From Maratus speciosus (Eukaryota > Arthropoda > Arachnida > Araneae > Salticidae): a stretch of 64,000 nt of DNA. Of this stretch, positions 1-10,670 are shown piece by piece. The DNA is taken from the NCBI GenBank assembly GCA_963932465.1, contig OZ010787.1, positions 33,236,087-33,300,086 of the forward strand, given 5' to 3'. The notes under the pieces are model-generated. The model did no database searches, was not told the DNA's origin, and saw only the letters and a list, made by a program, of their open reading frames with translations. The position numbers were made by a program, and so were the translations under genes. Each line of letters begins with the position of its first letter. Position 1 is the first letter of the stretch.

Positions 1-102
1 ACATTATAAAAGGAAAATTTTAACTAAATATTCTTGGTGCCGTTTGTCAGTTTTAGAATTAAAATTAGGTGTCCTTTTTTAAGGATACTGTCCTCGAAAG
101 GG
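1..102. mobile_element. T1-family TTAA short element, cut by window edge
   Basis: The last ~100 bp of a T1-type element. It carries the internal run AGGAAAATTTTAACTAAAT and a terminal CTCGAAAGGGTAAA, where the usual TTAA has decayed. The same internal run recurs in the element at 57467-57663. No coding capacity. The left half lies outside the window. Confidence 0.55.
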
Positions 103-104
103 TA

Positions 105-300
105 AATAGACCGGGTGTCGGCAGCACAGATACATGGTTCGTACGGATAACGTTATTGCTCCATTGATCTACCAGTATATTTTTATAGAAAAAGAAATCT
201 AGGTTAAACGAGCAAAATTTCGCATTCTTTTAAAAAGAGATTTTCTATTAGATAATACTGGTGTCGAAAAATTTTCTAGTCTGCAAAATTCAATGAGACA
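105..300. repeat. Degenerate short inverted-repeat element
   Basis: The centre of this stretch (TTTTTATAGAAAAAGAAATC through GATAATACTGGTGTCG) matches the centre of the element at 12004-12178, so it looks like a decayed relative. Its ends are not recognisable and no target duplication was found. Confidence 0.35.
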
Positions 301-317
301 ACCACCTCATTGAGTTG

Positions 318-624
318 GAGGCTGAAATTCCAGAATTAGTTAAAACTCGATTCCCATATTAAAACGCAATCAGTCTGTCAAGTCATATCTTGGTGGAAAA
401 CACCTAAAAACTCGATTTTACTGGTTGACTCGTAGGTTTACCATTGTGTTTTCCTGCCCCAGTCCGCCATGTTTTCATACCTTTGGATGCAGGAAAACAC
501 AATGGTAAACCTACGAGTCGACCGCTAAAATCGGGATTTTAGGTGTTTTCCACCAAGATAGGACTTGGCAACCGATTGCGTTTTAATATGGTAATCAAGT
601 TTTAGCTAATTCTGGAATTTCAGC
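318..624. mobile_element. Fold-back element, ~305 bp
   Basis: Two arms of ~140 bp are inverted copies of each other. The left arm starts GAGGCTGAAATTCCAGAATT, contains AAAACGCAATC and CTTGGTGGAAAACACCTAAA, and reaches TTACCATTGTGTTTTCCTGC. The right arm returns through the same words in reverse complement and ends AATTTCAGCCTC. The loop is ~30 bp around 460-485. It is noncoding and sits inside or beside a T1-type element whose other half is at 625-803. No TSD was found. Confidence 0.75.
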
Positions 625-803
625 CTCAAAATGCTGAAATAAATGAATGACACCAATATTTGCAAAAAATATTATTGGAAATAAGTAAAAGCTTTTCTTC
701 ACGTTCTTAATAATAGGAAATTTTTCATTCAAGAATTCTCGTGCCAATGTCGCATTTAGGAATTAAAATTAAGTGGTCCAAAAATGAACAGCCCTTCAAG
801 GGG
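625..803. mobile_element. T1-family TTAA short element (5'-interrupted)
   Basis: In reverse orientation this stretch matches the complete element at 28702-28912: AATGACACCAATATTTGC, AAGTAAAAGCTTTTCTTC, CGTGCCAATGTCGCATTTAG and a terminal GCCCTTCAAGGGG followed by TTAA at 804-807. The other terminus is replaced by the fold-back at 318-624. Confidence 0.7.
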
Positions 804-1372
804 TTAAATGTCTCACGGGTGTATTTTTTTATGTTTATCCTTTAATTTTCATTGTAGTAACTGAAACAAAATTGCAGTAGATCATAATGCAGTAGATAAA
901 GGGTTAAAGCACATTTATAATTCACTGATATTTGTTTACTGTTTTCTCCGGTATAAATTCATAGCTTCTGATTATATCATTTTACATGTAAGTCTGCGAT
1001 ATATAAAAATACTCATTTCAGAAATTTATTTATTTGCTGTGAAAGGCTGTCTCTGATGTATTTAATAAAACAAAGTACTAAATTTTAACAGATATTGAGA
1101 AGTTTTTCAAGAAATTAATGATATCTAATACATTTAAACCTTTAGTGCGCAGCTTTGCATATATGCAAACTACAGTATTTTGAATTTAACAGATTTATTT
1201 TTTTCGTATATACCTAATTCACACCAGGAAATTAAAATGGCAACATATGCTTTCATTAATAACAGACATTCCGTTTTTAAATAAAACGAAATTAACCATT
1301 GAAACTTTCTGGTGTAAAACCAGATTCTCTGAACTAAGTAATTTCTGGAACGTATTCCATTATGTGAATTAA

Positions 1373-1575
1373 CCCCTTGAGGGGCACCGGTATATATTAT
1401 ATACCACCTACGATTAATGAAGTTTTACACCAGAAAAATTTTATTAAATTTTACTTCTCAAACTTTGGTGGAAAAAAGCCGTAAAATTGCTTTTACTTAT
1501 TTTGAAATAGAATTTTCCAAAGATTCCGGTGGGAATTCAGCATTTCACAAACGTAATTGCTTGCCCCTCAAGGGG
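1373..1575. mobile_element. T1-family TTAA short element, complete
   Basis: 203 bp between TTAA at 1369-1372 and TTAA at 1576-1579. The perfect TIR is CCCCTTGAGGGGC / GCCCCTCAAGGGG. Inside are CACCAGAAAAATTTTATT on the left and GATTCCGGTGGGAATTC on the right. TTAA duplication and CCC-type ends fit the piggyBac superfamily; that assignment is inference because no transposase is present. Only about eight differences from the copy at 55866-56068. Confidence 0.88.
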
Positions 1576-1579
1576 TTAA

Positions 1580-2540
1580 AGGGTTAAATGTTAAGTTTTA
1601 TAAAATAAATAATAATATAAAATAAGGTATTTTGAGACAAAATTATTAAAATATTTACTAATTTGCATTATTTTAGCGTAAAACAATCACACGACAGTAT
1701 TTTTTACTTTTATTGCAGATGTGCAACATAATAAAAGATTGACATATTACATTAAAAATGCATCTCTGATTTTTTTCATTATTTTTCCTGTGTAATAAAC
1801 CTTTCAGAGAATAATATATAATTTTTTCGAAACAAAATAAAAAATCGCGCATTTAAGAGTTAAGTTTTGATTTATACTTAAAGCTAATACATTAATCTTA
1901 TAACAAACATACATAACCAAGAGATTAGATTGAATGCTCAGTTCAATACAGAATGATTGAATGAGCCTGTTTAACGTTATATTCGATGTTTAGTCCTGAA
2001 AATAGCCGATATTACTACAATGATACTCATGAATTTTAAAAGAGAGTTATGTAAATTACACCTAAAATGTAAGCTCTCAAATTGATAGCCTTTGTTGCAA
2101 TGTTTAGTGAGTTTATATTGAATTGGAAATGTGAGCACAGTATATGTCAATAATACTCATTTAAATCAAGGTTATCCAAGTTTACTCGTTTGAAATCCCT
2201 ATTTGGTAAACCGAGTAAATAATCCATATTCCCTTAATACATTTTCCGTCTGAATAATACTATATGAATGATTTAATACAATAATGACTTTTTTATCTAT
2301 AAAAATATTAAAAATACTCTTTTAAACAAAAGCTTTTTGAGTCTAGGTAGATTCTCAAAAGGTGGGATCATTAAAAGTTAACTATATGTAATTTTTAAAT
2401 TTTTCAAATTTAAGGCCAAATTTTTTTAATAGTATAGTATTTTGTCTATAAATATAATATATAAATATTTTAATAGTATGTCTACAAAATTATACACAAA
2501 CATTAAAAGACAGCAACTATTCTGGAAAATTAATGATTAA
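1580..2540. other. Noncoding A+T-rich interval
   Basis: No reading frame of note, no protein similarity recognised and no inverted-repeat element resolved. Simple A+T-rich sequence only. Confidence 0.5.
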
Positions 2541-3000
2541 AGCATTTAATTAGCAGTTGTGTACGTTACAAATTTTGGACATTTTTTCGCACGTAAGTTA
2601 CAGATTTTGGAGGTTGCTCTTAGTATTTAAAAAAAAGAGACTAAGAATGTAGTAAATGTGTCTGTATACATATATATATGTATAATTAACTTTTTATCAT
2701 CCAGTAATAATAATAATAATAAAATCAAATGCTTTGTTACGTACGTTACTTTCGGACATAACAAAATACAGAAAAATGCTTTATAGAAAAGTCTTTTTAT
2801 CTTCAAAAAAGCAATAAATCAGCCTGCCATCTCTTAACGAAATTATCAAAAAATCATCCGTTTCCTTTATGCATTCGTTGTTTACTATTAGAACCACCTG
2901 GAAAAAAGTAAAAACTCTTTTTTTTTTTTTTTTGGTGGTACATTGGAACAGTTAACGTTATGAATGTCCGAAATTGGCCTCTTTAGCATAAAATAATAAA
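2541..3000. repeat. Repeat segment with TTACGTAAGTTAC-like words
   Basis: Contains GTGTACGTTAC (about 2560), GCACGTAAGTTACAG (about 2590) and TTACGTACGTTAC (about 2740), plus a TAA microsatellite and a T-tract near 2920. The same words recur in the insertion inside the gypsy RNase H region (43785-44365), suggesting related noncoding elements. Termini were not resolved. Confidence 0.35.
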
Positions 3001-3284
3001 ATTTTAAGATATTTATACAAAGCTTTTACAATAAATTATGTCCTTTTCTATCTCTGAATAGAATTAAAAACTCGGTGTAAAAAAAAATAATAATAATAAA
3101 GTCAATGATAATTAAAGTTATGTTTGAAAGGCTTAAAGTTATGACTTGTGTCCAGTGCCCACCTTTTCAGAATCGCCCATAAGTATAACTCATTCATCAT
3201 CAGAAAGTTTACCAGTATTCATACCTCTATTTTCGAATAGTAATTTCAGGAAATAGCTTGAATTATTGGTTAAGACCGCCAATC

Positions 3285-5010
3285 GATCTGTTTGAAACTT
3301 TAAGATAGTTTATAATACATAAGAAAATGTGTAAAAAAGAATGGAGTGTGATATTTCGAGGAGGGGGGGGGAGCTAGAATTATTTTTAAAATCATAGCGT
3401 TTGTTACCGCAGCAAATGTTTTAAATTCTTGTTTAAGTCCGCCAACATTCCGACCCATGTATCAACGGAAAGATTGCGTAAAGGAGTTTCGTTCAGATAT
3501 GCTTTTGTTAAGAATAGAGTGCATTCCCTGGTGGTGGAATGTGGAACTAACATAACGCGATTTTGTTAAAATTAGGAAATCTAACAAGTCGATCTGTTGG
3601 AAACTTTAAGATATAATAAGATAAGACACATAAGATAAAGTGTAAAAAAGAATGACATGTGAAATTCCGGGGAGGGGGGAGGCGCTAGATTTCTATTTAA
3701 AAAATTAGCGTTTTTGACCGCTTTAGGTGCCTTTTTCGAGGGAGTCCTGAGATATATGCTACTTATTTAATATAAAATTGTCTAAAGTTTAGTTGCCACT
3801 ATTTCCCAATAGTAATTTCAGCAAATATCTTAATTTCTTTTTAAGACCGCCACCACCTCGAGTAACATATCTACTTATAGGTTGTTTAACGGAGTGATAC
3901 AGTTTTGTTAAGAATACAGTGCGCTCCCTGGTGGTGGAATGTGGAACTAACATAACGCGATTTTGTTAAAATTAGGAAATATAACAAGGCGATCTGTTTG
4001 AAACTTTAAAATAGTTTATAACACATAAGAAAAAGTTTATAAAAATGGCGTGTGAAATTTCGGGCAGGGTAGGGTACGCTAATTTCACTAATTGATTTAT
4101 TTCTATTATATACTTATTTTACAAGGCAGTTACGTGATGTTTCATTGCCGTATACTTCTGAACGGTGTCCGATTTTTAAAAATACAGCATAAATGCCACT
4201 TATGCCAGATAAAAATGTCAAAAGTTTTGATACCACTATTTTCGAATAGTTATTTCAGCAAATATAATAAATTCTTCGTTGTTAAGACCGCCACCCTCTT
4301 GATTAGCATATCTCCTGATAGGTTGTTTAACGGAGTTACGTACAGATACAGTTTTGTTGAGAATAGAGTGCGCTCCTTCGTGGTGGAATGTGGAACTAAC
4401 AGACCGCGATTTCATTTAAAATAGGAAATCTAATAAGGCGATCTGTTTGAAACTTTAACATAGTTTATAACACATAAGAAAAAGTTTATAAAAAAATGGC
4501 GCGTGAAATTTCGGGCAGGTGGGGAGAGGGGGAGGGGCAAAATATTTCTTTTTTGTTTCATACCGTTTCAGGTGCGTTTTTTGACGGAGTCCTCAGATAC
4601 ATGCTACTTATTAAATATAAATATGTCAAAAGTTAAATTACCACTATTTCCGAATAGTGATTTCAACAATTATCTTAAATTCTTGCTGAAGACCGCCACC
4701 CCCTCGAGTAACATATCTACTAATAGGTTGTGTAAAGGAGTTTCTTTCAGATACGCTTTTGTTAAGAATACAGTGCGCTCCCTCGTGGTGGAATGTGGAA
4801 CTAACAGACCGCGATTTCATTTAAAGTAGGAAATCTAACTATGCGATCTGTTTTAAACTGTAAGATACTTTATAACATATGATAATGAAGTATAAAGAAG
4901 AATTGCGTGTCGCATTTCGAGGGGGGTGAGGGAGGGGCGCTAGCAAAATTAGGAAATATAGTTGGACGATCTGTTTGAAACTTTTAATATAGCTTATAAA
5001 ACATAACAAA
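3285..5010 (+). repeat. Irregular tandem array, ~300-450 bp units
   Basis: The phrase CGATCTGTTTGAAACTTTAA (with variants) recurs near 3285, 3590, 3989, 4438, 4843 and 4966, and a decayed copy near 7022. Most units also contain GGTGGTGGAATGTGGAACTA and a G-rich tract. Units vary in length by internal deletion. Two units carry open frames of 108-110 codons (4092-4424 and 4503-4829) with very similar C-termini (VVECGTNRPRFHLK). I read these as shadows of the repeat, not genes: units at 3440-3570 and 3860-3970 have the same DNA with stops and shifts. The 7022 copy suggests that the 930-bp duplication at 5083-6935 interrupts the array. Confidence 0.75.
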
Positions 5011-5082
5011 AATTTTAAACATCAGACCGCGTCAAAAATCATGTTGACCATTACCCCGCTTCACCTCCCACAAAGGGGGTAC

Positions 5083-6016
5083 TATAACGGGTTTCCCGTT
5101 ATATATTCATTTTACCTCCTCTCCCATCAAAAAAATCAATATTTAACTTTACTGTTTCTTTTTGTAGTTGGCATCATCCCCCCCCCCCTAAAATAAAATA
5201 TCTAGTTTAAATTTGACATTTTATACTTAATTTCATATGGCTTTATTCATTCTCTTCCCCCCCCCGCCCCTCACACTACTGTAAGTTTCGCTTTTTACTT
5301 TTTAAAGTTCGTTTTAAATGCAGGCATCATTTATCTCAGTCCTTTATCACTTTCACACGGATAGAAAAATATCTTAACCGCAGGGATGTTCCGTTGAGAT
5401 AAAATAAGAGAATAAAATAGAAGTGAATTTTCTTTCGCCTCCCAGCCGACCATATGTTATGCATATTTTCTCAGCCTCTTGGCTTGCATTAATAATCCAT
5501 TCTCACCCTTGTATTTTGTCGGATAAAAGCCATATGCCCCTTGCTGACTAATTTCAGCTGTCGTTAAATATGTAACGTGCATGTAATATCACGTGTTAGC
5601 TATTTCTTTAGCCACTCTCCCTTAACGCAGGAGTTTTATTTCTAGTAACACTATAAAGCCCGCCATGGCGTAGATTTTAACTCAGTGTAAAACTTCTTGA
5701 TTGTTTTGTCTACCCAATTTGTTTTTCGCCAAATACCCTACATATGGTTATCTAATGTTCGCCAGTCTGTAAGTAATCGTAACAAAATCTGTCTCACTTT
5801 TGCTCATGACCTCGAACCATGTAGGCTGTAATTAAGCCCCGCTGTGGGCTTCTGCCACTGGGCAGTTAACGAGACTCTCCCCGTCCCTCTGTACTTTTTC
5901 ACGGCCCTCCTCTTAAAGTTCTTTACAATAAATATTTAAGTCTCTTAAAGTATTGTGTTGGAATTTCTTTTTGTTCATTTATGAACCTGGGTACATTAAA
6001 GCACCGTCATATAAAT
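5083..6016 (+). repeat. 930-bp tandem duplication, copy 1
   Basis: Starts at TATAACGGGTTTCCCGTTAT and ends after CACCGTCATATAAAT. It matches 6017-6935 nearly base for base, apart from homopolymer length (C-tracts near 5178 and 5258) and scattered substitutions. Noncoding: open frames are short and not conserved between copies. Confidence 0.85.
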
Positions 6017-6935
6017 TATAACGGCTTTCCCGTTATATATTCATTTTACATCCTCTCCCCTCAAAAAAATCAACATTTAACTTTACTGTTTCTTTTTGCA
6101 GTTGGCATCACCCCCCCCCCCTAAAATAAAATATCTAGTTTAAACTCGACATTTTATACTTAATTTCATATGGCTTTATTCATCCCCCCCCCCCTCACAC
6201 TACTGTAAGTTTCGCTTTTTACTTTTTAAAGTTCGTTTTAAATGCAGGCATAATTTATTTCAGTCCTCCTTCACTTTCACACTGATAGAAAAATATCTTA
6301 ACCGCAGGGATGTTCCGTTGAGATGAAATAAGAGAATAAAATAGAAGTGAATTTTCTTTCGCCTCCCTGCCGACCATATGTAATGCATATTTTCTCAGCC
6401 TCTTGGCTTGCATTAATAATCCATTCTCACCCTTGTATTTTGTCGGATAAAAGCCATATGCCCCTTGCTGACTAATTTCAGCTGTTGTTAAATCTGTAAC
6501 GTGCATGTAATATCACGTGCTATTTCTTTAGCCACTCTCCCTTACCGCAGGAATTTTATTTCTAGTAACCCTATAAAGCCCGCCATGGCGTAGTTTTTAA
6601 CTCAATGTAAAACTTCTTGATTGTTTTGTCTACCCAATTTGTTTTTCGCCAAATACCTTACATATGGTTATCTAATGTTCGTCAATCTGTAAGTAATTGT
6701 ATAAAATCTGTCTCACTTTTGCTCCTGACCTCGAACCATGTAGGCTGTAATTAAGCACCGCTGTGGGCTTCTGCCACTGGGCAGTTAACGAGACTCTCCC
6801 CGTCCCTCTGTACTTTTTTACGGCACTCCTTTAAAAGTTCTTTACAATAAATGTTTAAGTCTCTTAAAGTATTGTGTTGGAGTTTCTTTTTGTTCATTTA
6901 TGAACCTGGGTATACGAAATCACCGTCATAGGCAC
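6017..6935 (+). repeat. 930-bp tandem duplication, copy 2
   Basis: Second copy of the unit at 5083-6016. It shares CTCAGCCTCTTGGCTTGCAT, CTCGAACCATGTAGGCTGTA and the closing ATTTATGAACCTGGGTA. C-tracts near 6110 and 6185 differ in length. An 83-codon minus-strand frame at 6255-6506 is broken in copy 1 and is not supported as a gene. Confidence 0.85.
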
Positions 6936-7079
6936 TTTTCTAAATTTGGCAGATACCCGTCATGTGATATATCGTAGCATTTCGGGGGGGGGGGGCACGA
7001 ACAAAATTAGGAAATATAAGAAGGCGAACCTGTTTGAAGCTTTTTACGATAGTTTAAGAAGGGTTTGCCAAAATTTAGT

Positions 7080-8253
7080 CGATGTTCCATGGCGATAAAT
7101 GTACTGGACGTTTTGAAAGGAATATTAAACGAAACCCTTTGTGCGATCTATGATCACACTTACCCACTTGTTGTATATTAAGAACTCTGCAAATTATAAG
7201 CAAAAAACTTGGCAAAATTTGGGGCTGTTTTTATAAAAACCTTAATTTCTCTACCAGTATACATGCTATCCTCATAAAAATGAACACAGTATATTACAAT
7301 ATACCACTTATTAATAATCACGAATATGAACGCTTTTGCTGCATTAGTTTTTACAGGGTTATCCAAAAGATATTCGTTCTTTTTCAATATGTTGACGGTC
7401 CCCTATGGGGTTTCGGGAAAAAAATCTTCCTCGAAATATATGACTTATACTATACTGTTTACACACCTGCAGTTTCAGGTTGATTCCTCATATATTTTTC
7501 TATATATTTGACAAAACGTCTAAAATTACAAGTGACCGTTCACCTTTGGCCATATAGTGTAGATCCATACCGTTCGGAAATCGAAAAGAAAAAGACCGGC
7601 ACGAAAATGAAAAGCAAATATGAGTTAAAAGCAAACTAAAATTTCAAAAATATTGTAAAATTTGTTGTATCTTTCATTCATTATTTACTTTTTGTTTTAT
7701 TCATGGTCAAAGTTAAAAGTGTGTAAAATATTGATATTGATTATCGTTATTTAAGAATAATATACTCAAGATTATGTATCTAAAAGTTATTTTTTTAATT
7801 TAAGCTATCATTAAATAAAGTTCTTAGTTTTTTCAATTGTTCAACGATAAGCTACTAAACTTTCAGTTTTATTTATTTGAAATCCTTATTAAGTAATTAA
7901 ACATATATAGCAATTAAATGCGTATTTTAAGTTGAACTGGCATGTATAAAACTCATTGTCACATTTAGGGCTTTGGACATCGCACTTGGGTTTTAACTAC
8001 CGTAAATGAGACAAAAATGACCTAAATACGACAATTGTATATTGTTGGATTATATTAAAAATAGCAAAGCATTTTTTACAATAGTTTTGAAATAAGGCAC
8101 AGTATTCAATAATTTTCAGCTTCGTAAAATACATATTTAATTAACGAAATGTCGAATAGTAAGTGCCAAATAGTAGTGCCTAAATGCGACAAAATTATGT
8201 GTTATCGCGTCGCATTTAGGCTCAATGACCTTAATCTAATTTCGCGTTTAAAT
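7080..8253. other. Noncoding interval with CCTAAATGCGAC hairpins
   Basis: No gene. Two inverted pairs occur: GTCACATTTAGG (7958) with CCTAAATACGAC (about 8020), and CCTAAATGCGAC (8183) with GTCGCATTTAGG (8210). They could be ends of a decayed short element. Otherwise A+T-rich sequence without recognised content. Confidence 0.4.
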
Positions 8254-8734
8254 AATGGAGTTATGAATAAAGAGGAGGAGACATATAGTCTACTGTCTAC
8301 CAGTTGCGAGTGAAGTAACTGAGGAGATTGTCACAATATGGCAGTAAAATTGAATAGAAAATTTCGTCTTATTTAAGCGTCACGTTCATGGAAATTTCTT
8401 TACACAATGCGGCCAAAATTTCTATTTGTTCTTACTGGTGTCAGTTTGCCTTGTAAAACTGTCAGTTTGTTTCCCTGGTTGTCACAATATGGCGTAAACG
8501 CAGGGCGTGACTACCGACAAAGTAAACTGCTACCAGTAAAAATAAAAATCCGTTTTTACAATTATTTATGGCTGAAATTTTACAATAATAAGGTGTTTAA
8601 ATAAGTAGAATATTTCTACATAAAATTACTGGTGGCAGTTTCCACCGGCGGTAAACAACCACTGTGATACCGGTTACAGTTGAAGCTTCACTATTTCAAA
8701 GATATGTCAGTTCCTCTTTATTCATAGTTCCATG
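8254..8734 (+). mobile_element. H8-family short TIR element, complete
   Basis: 481 bp with TIR AATGGAGTTATGAATAAA / TTTATTCATAGTTCCATG. The flanks GTTTAAAT (8246-8253) and GTTTAATT (8735-8742) form an 8-bp TSD with one mismatch. Internal repeats include CCAGTTGCGAGTGAAGTAAC and ACTGGTG / CACCAG-type words. Copies at 18639-19179, 30426-30962 and 16690-17041. The 8-bp TSD suggests a hAT-type mobilising enzyme, by inference. Noncoding. Confidence 0.8.
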
Positions 8735-9486
8735 GTTTAATTTGGTGACATGAAACGAATCAAAATCTCTGATTGTAAATAACGGTCTTTAGCGATTTCT
8801 TCCGCTGTTAAATTCTGACGCGATACCAATAGGAAAATACAGCTTTTAATACATTTCAAAATTTTATTTGAACGCATTATTGCTGTTTTCATATAAATAG
8901 GATATTTTGTATTGTTAATGGGCATTCTAAAATATGTATTAAACGTAAAAATCTATTAAAACTATAAAAAAGCAGTTGATCCGTGCGAAGCTTTCTCAAA
9001 ACAATCCTAATCAAAATAAAACATAATCTTAAAACTATGGGATTATTTTTTGGTACGATTTTTCATTGACTGCAATTTTTTTTTTTAAACCATACATCGA
9101 GTTTTAACGACATATAAATGTACTATATCGAAAACCGCTAGCAGAACCTTTCAAAAAATACCTCTTTTATAGCTGTGCCTTTACTACGTGCAGAGAAAAA
9201 AGGATATTGGCATTAGAAATAATATATATTATTCTTTTCACCTATATGTTGTAACCTGGGTTCATTACCTACTGTCTCTAATATGTAAAGTTATTTTATA
9301 ATTAACCCGTGCGTTAAAAACAAATAAACTAGAACTGTTCCTAAAATAAACTGCGGTAAACTAGACAGTACAATTATTTTCTTTAAAAAAAATTATATAT
9401 CTATTAACACTTTAAAAGTGATGAAATTATGAAGTGTCAAAACACTGTATAAATATTAGTGTCGTGAACGAATCTTCACCTTTTTA

Positions 9487-9673
9487 TTAATATAAACGTG
9501 AAAACATATATATATATTTACTTAAAAGGTGCTACAAACATATAAAGATATTAGTTAATCGAAACCTGAGATCCTTCAAACGCACACGCGCTCAGTTTCA
9601 AAGGGGAAAAGAAGACTGACTGGAGTAGAAAATCATACGTAAAAACAAAACAAAGTACTACGCATGCGCAAGC
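9487..9673 (-). repeat. Left inverted arm flanking Penelope-like fragment
   Basis: The reverse complement matches 10457-10670 over ~190 bp with moderate divergence: GCTACAAACATATAAAGATA, CAAACGCACACGCG, AAAATCATACGTAAAAACAA and a GCATGCGCAAGC end. Inverted terminal copies are common around Penelope-like insertions, whose pseudo-LTRs can be direct or inverted. No hammerhead core (CTGATGA...GAAA) was found in either arm. Confidence 0.65.
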
Positions 9674-10314
9674 GAGGTTATCTTTTTATAGAAGAAATTG
9701 GTTTATTAAAAGGGATTGAAATTGAGAATGGTTTCCCTCCTCAATACATTAATAGATTAGTCGATCAAGCAAAACAACCAAGACAGAAGAATGAAATAAG
9801 TTTGAGCAATTTTTTTTTTTTTATATCACGCTTGAATATATCCCACAGCTTTATGGGAGACCGACATATCGTCGGTACCATGTCAAACTATCCAATGTGA
9901 AAACAGTGGGCTCCTTTTTTTAAATTCAGATTTCTTGATTCGCACAACTTTTCTGAAATGGTAAAATTCCCCTTGTTTTTTGCCTTTATTAATAAGTTAT
10001 TAATAAGGTTAAATAAAGCGAATTTTACTATTTCAAAAAAGTGGTGCCCATTAAGAAATTTGAATTTTAAAAAAGTAGCCCACTGTTTTCACATTGGATA
10101 GTTTGACATGGTAACGACGATATGCACCACTAAAATATAATATTAATTTAGCAGCTAAACCTCCAGCAGAATTGAAAGAATTGATTCACAATAAAATTGA
10201 TCCAATTCCAAATTATGAAAAAGCAGGAGTTTACATAATCCCATTCAGCCCAGAACATCAAAAAAGTTTATTCTATATTGGTATGACATCTCTAAAATTT
10301 AATGAAAGCTAAAA
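9664..10314 (+). pseudogene. Penelope-like retroelement C-terminal fragment with truncated GIY-YIG domain
   Basis: Two coding blocks separated by an insertion. Block 1 (9664 to ~9840) reads through KGIEIENGFPPQYINRLVDQ, resembling the linker between reverse transcriptase and endonuclease in Penelope-like elements. Block 2 (~10140-10314) reads NYEKAGVYIIPF...FYIGMTSLKF and stops. GVY plus YIG spaced by ~17 residues is the opening of a GIY-YIG nuclease fold, which nicks target DNA for these elements. The domain ends after ~25 residues, so the downstream catalytic Arg and Glu are missing. A palindromic element at 9867-10122 splits the frame. Known: GIY-YIG endonuclease is the hallmark of Penelope-like elements. 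Inferred: a dead 5'-truncated copy. Confidence 0.7.
9867..10122. mobile_element. Palindromic short element inside the Penelope-like fragment
   Basis: TIR of ~48 bp: ATATCGTCGGTACCATGTCA ... TGACATGGTAACGACGATAT, running inward through CTATCCAATGTGAAAACAGT. The centre contains AAAATTCCCC...GCCTTTATTAATAAG and GGTTAAATAAAGCGAATTTT, the palindromic core discussed in the findings. Interrupts the coding frame. TSD not clear. Confidence 0.75.
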
Positions 10315-10456
10315 AATAACTTATCTTATACCAAGTTTAATTATTATACGAATAACCCGCGATTTGGTATAAAATCCTAGGTATTTCAAGAGCTTCTGAA
10401 AATATGACTTGATATCCTCCCCCCTCCCCCTTTATAGCAAAAGGCTGAAAACCGTT

Positions 10457-10670
10457 TGCGAATGCGTAGCATTTTGTTTTGTTTTTACGTATGATTTTCT
10501 ATTAAAGTTAGTCATCTTTTCCACTTTGAAAATGAACACGTGTGCGTTTGAAAGATCTCCGGGTTATATTATAAGTTCTTATATTTTATATCTATTATAT
10601 CGTATCTTTATATGTTTGTAGCAGCTTTTAAGTAAATATATGTATGTTTTAACGTTTATGGAATAAATAG
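10457..10670 (+). repeat. Right inverted arm flanking Penelope-like fragment
   Basis: Partner of 9487-9673 (see there). Begins GCGAATGCGTAGCATTTTG and runs to TGTTTTAACGTTTATGG. Confidence 0.65.

Noticed and set aside
4092..4829. Two adjacent ~110-codon open frames with similar C-termini as a small gene family
   Set aside because: They lie in tandem repeat units; sister units carry the same DNA with stops and shifts, and the N-terminal halves are unrelated.
9487..10670. Hammerhead ribozyme in the inverted arms of the Penelope-like fragment
   Set aside because: No CTGATGA core with a downstream GAAA at workable spacing on either strand.
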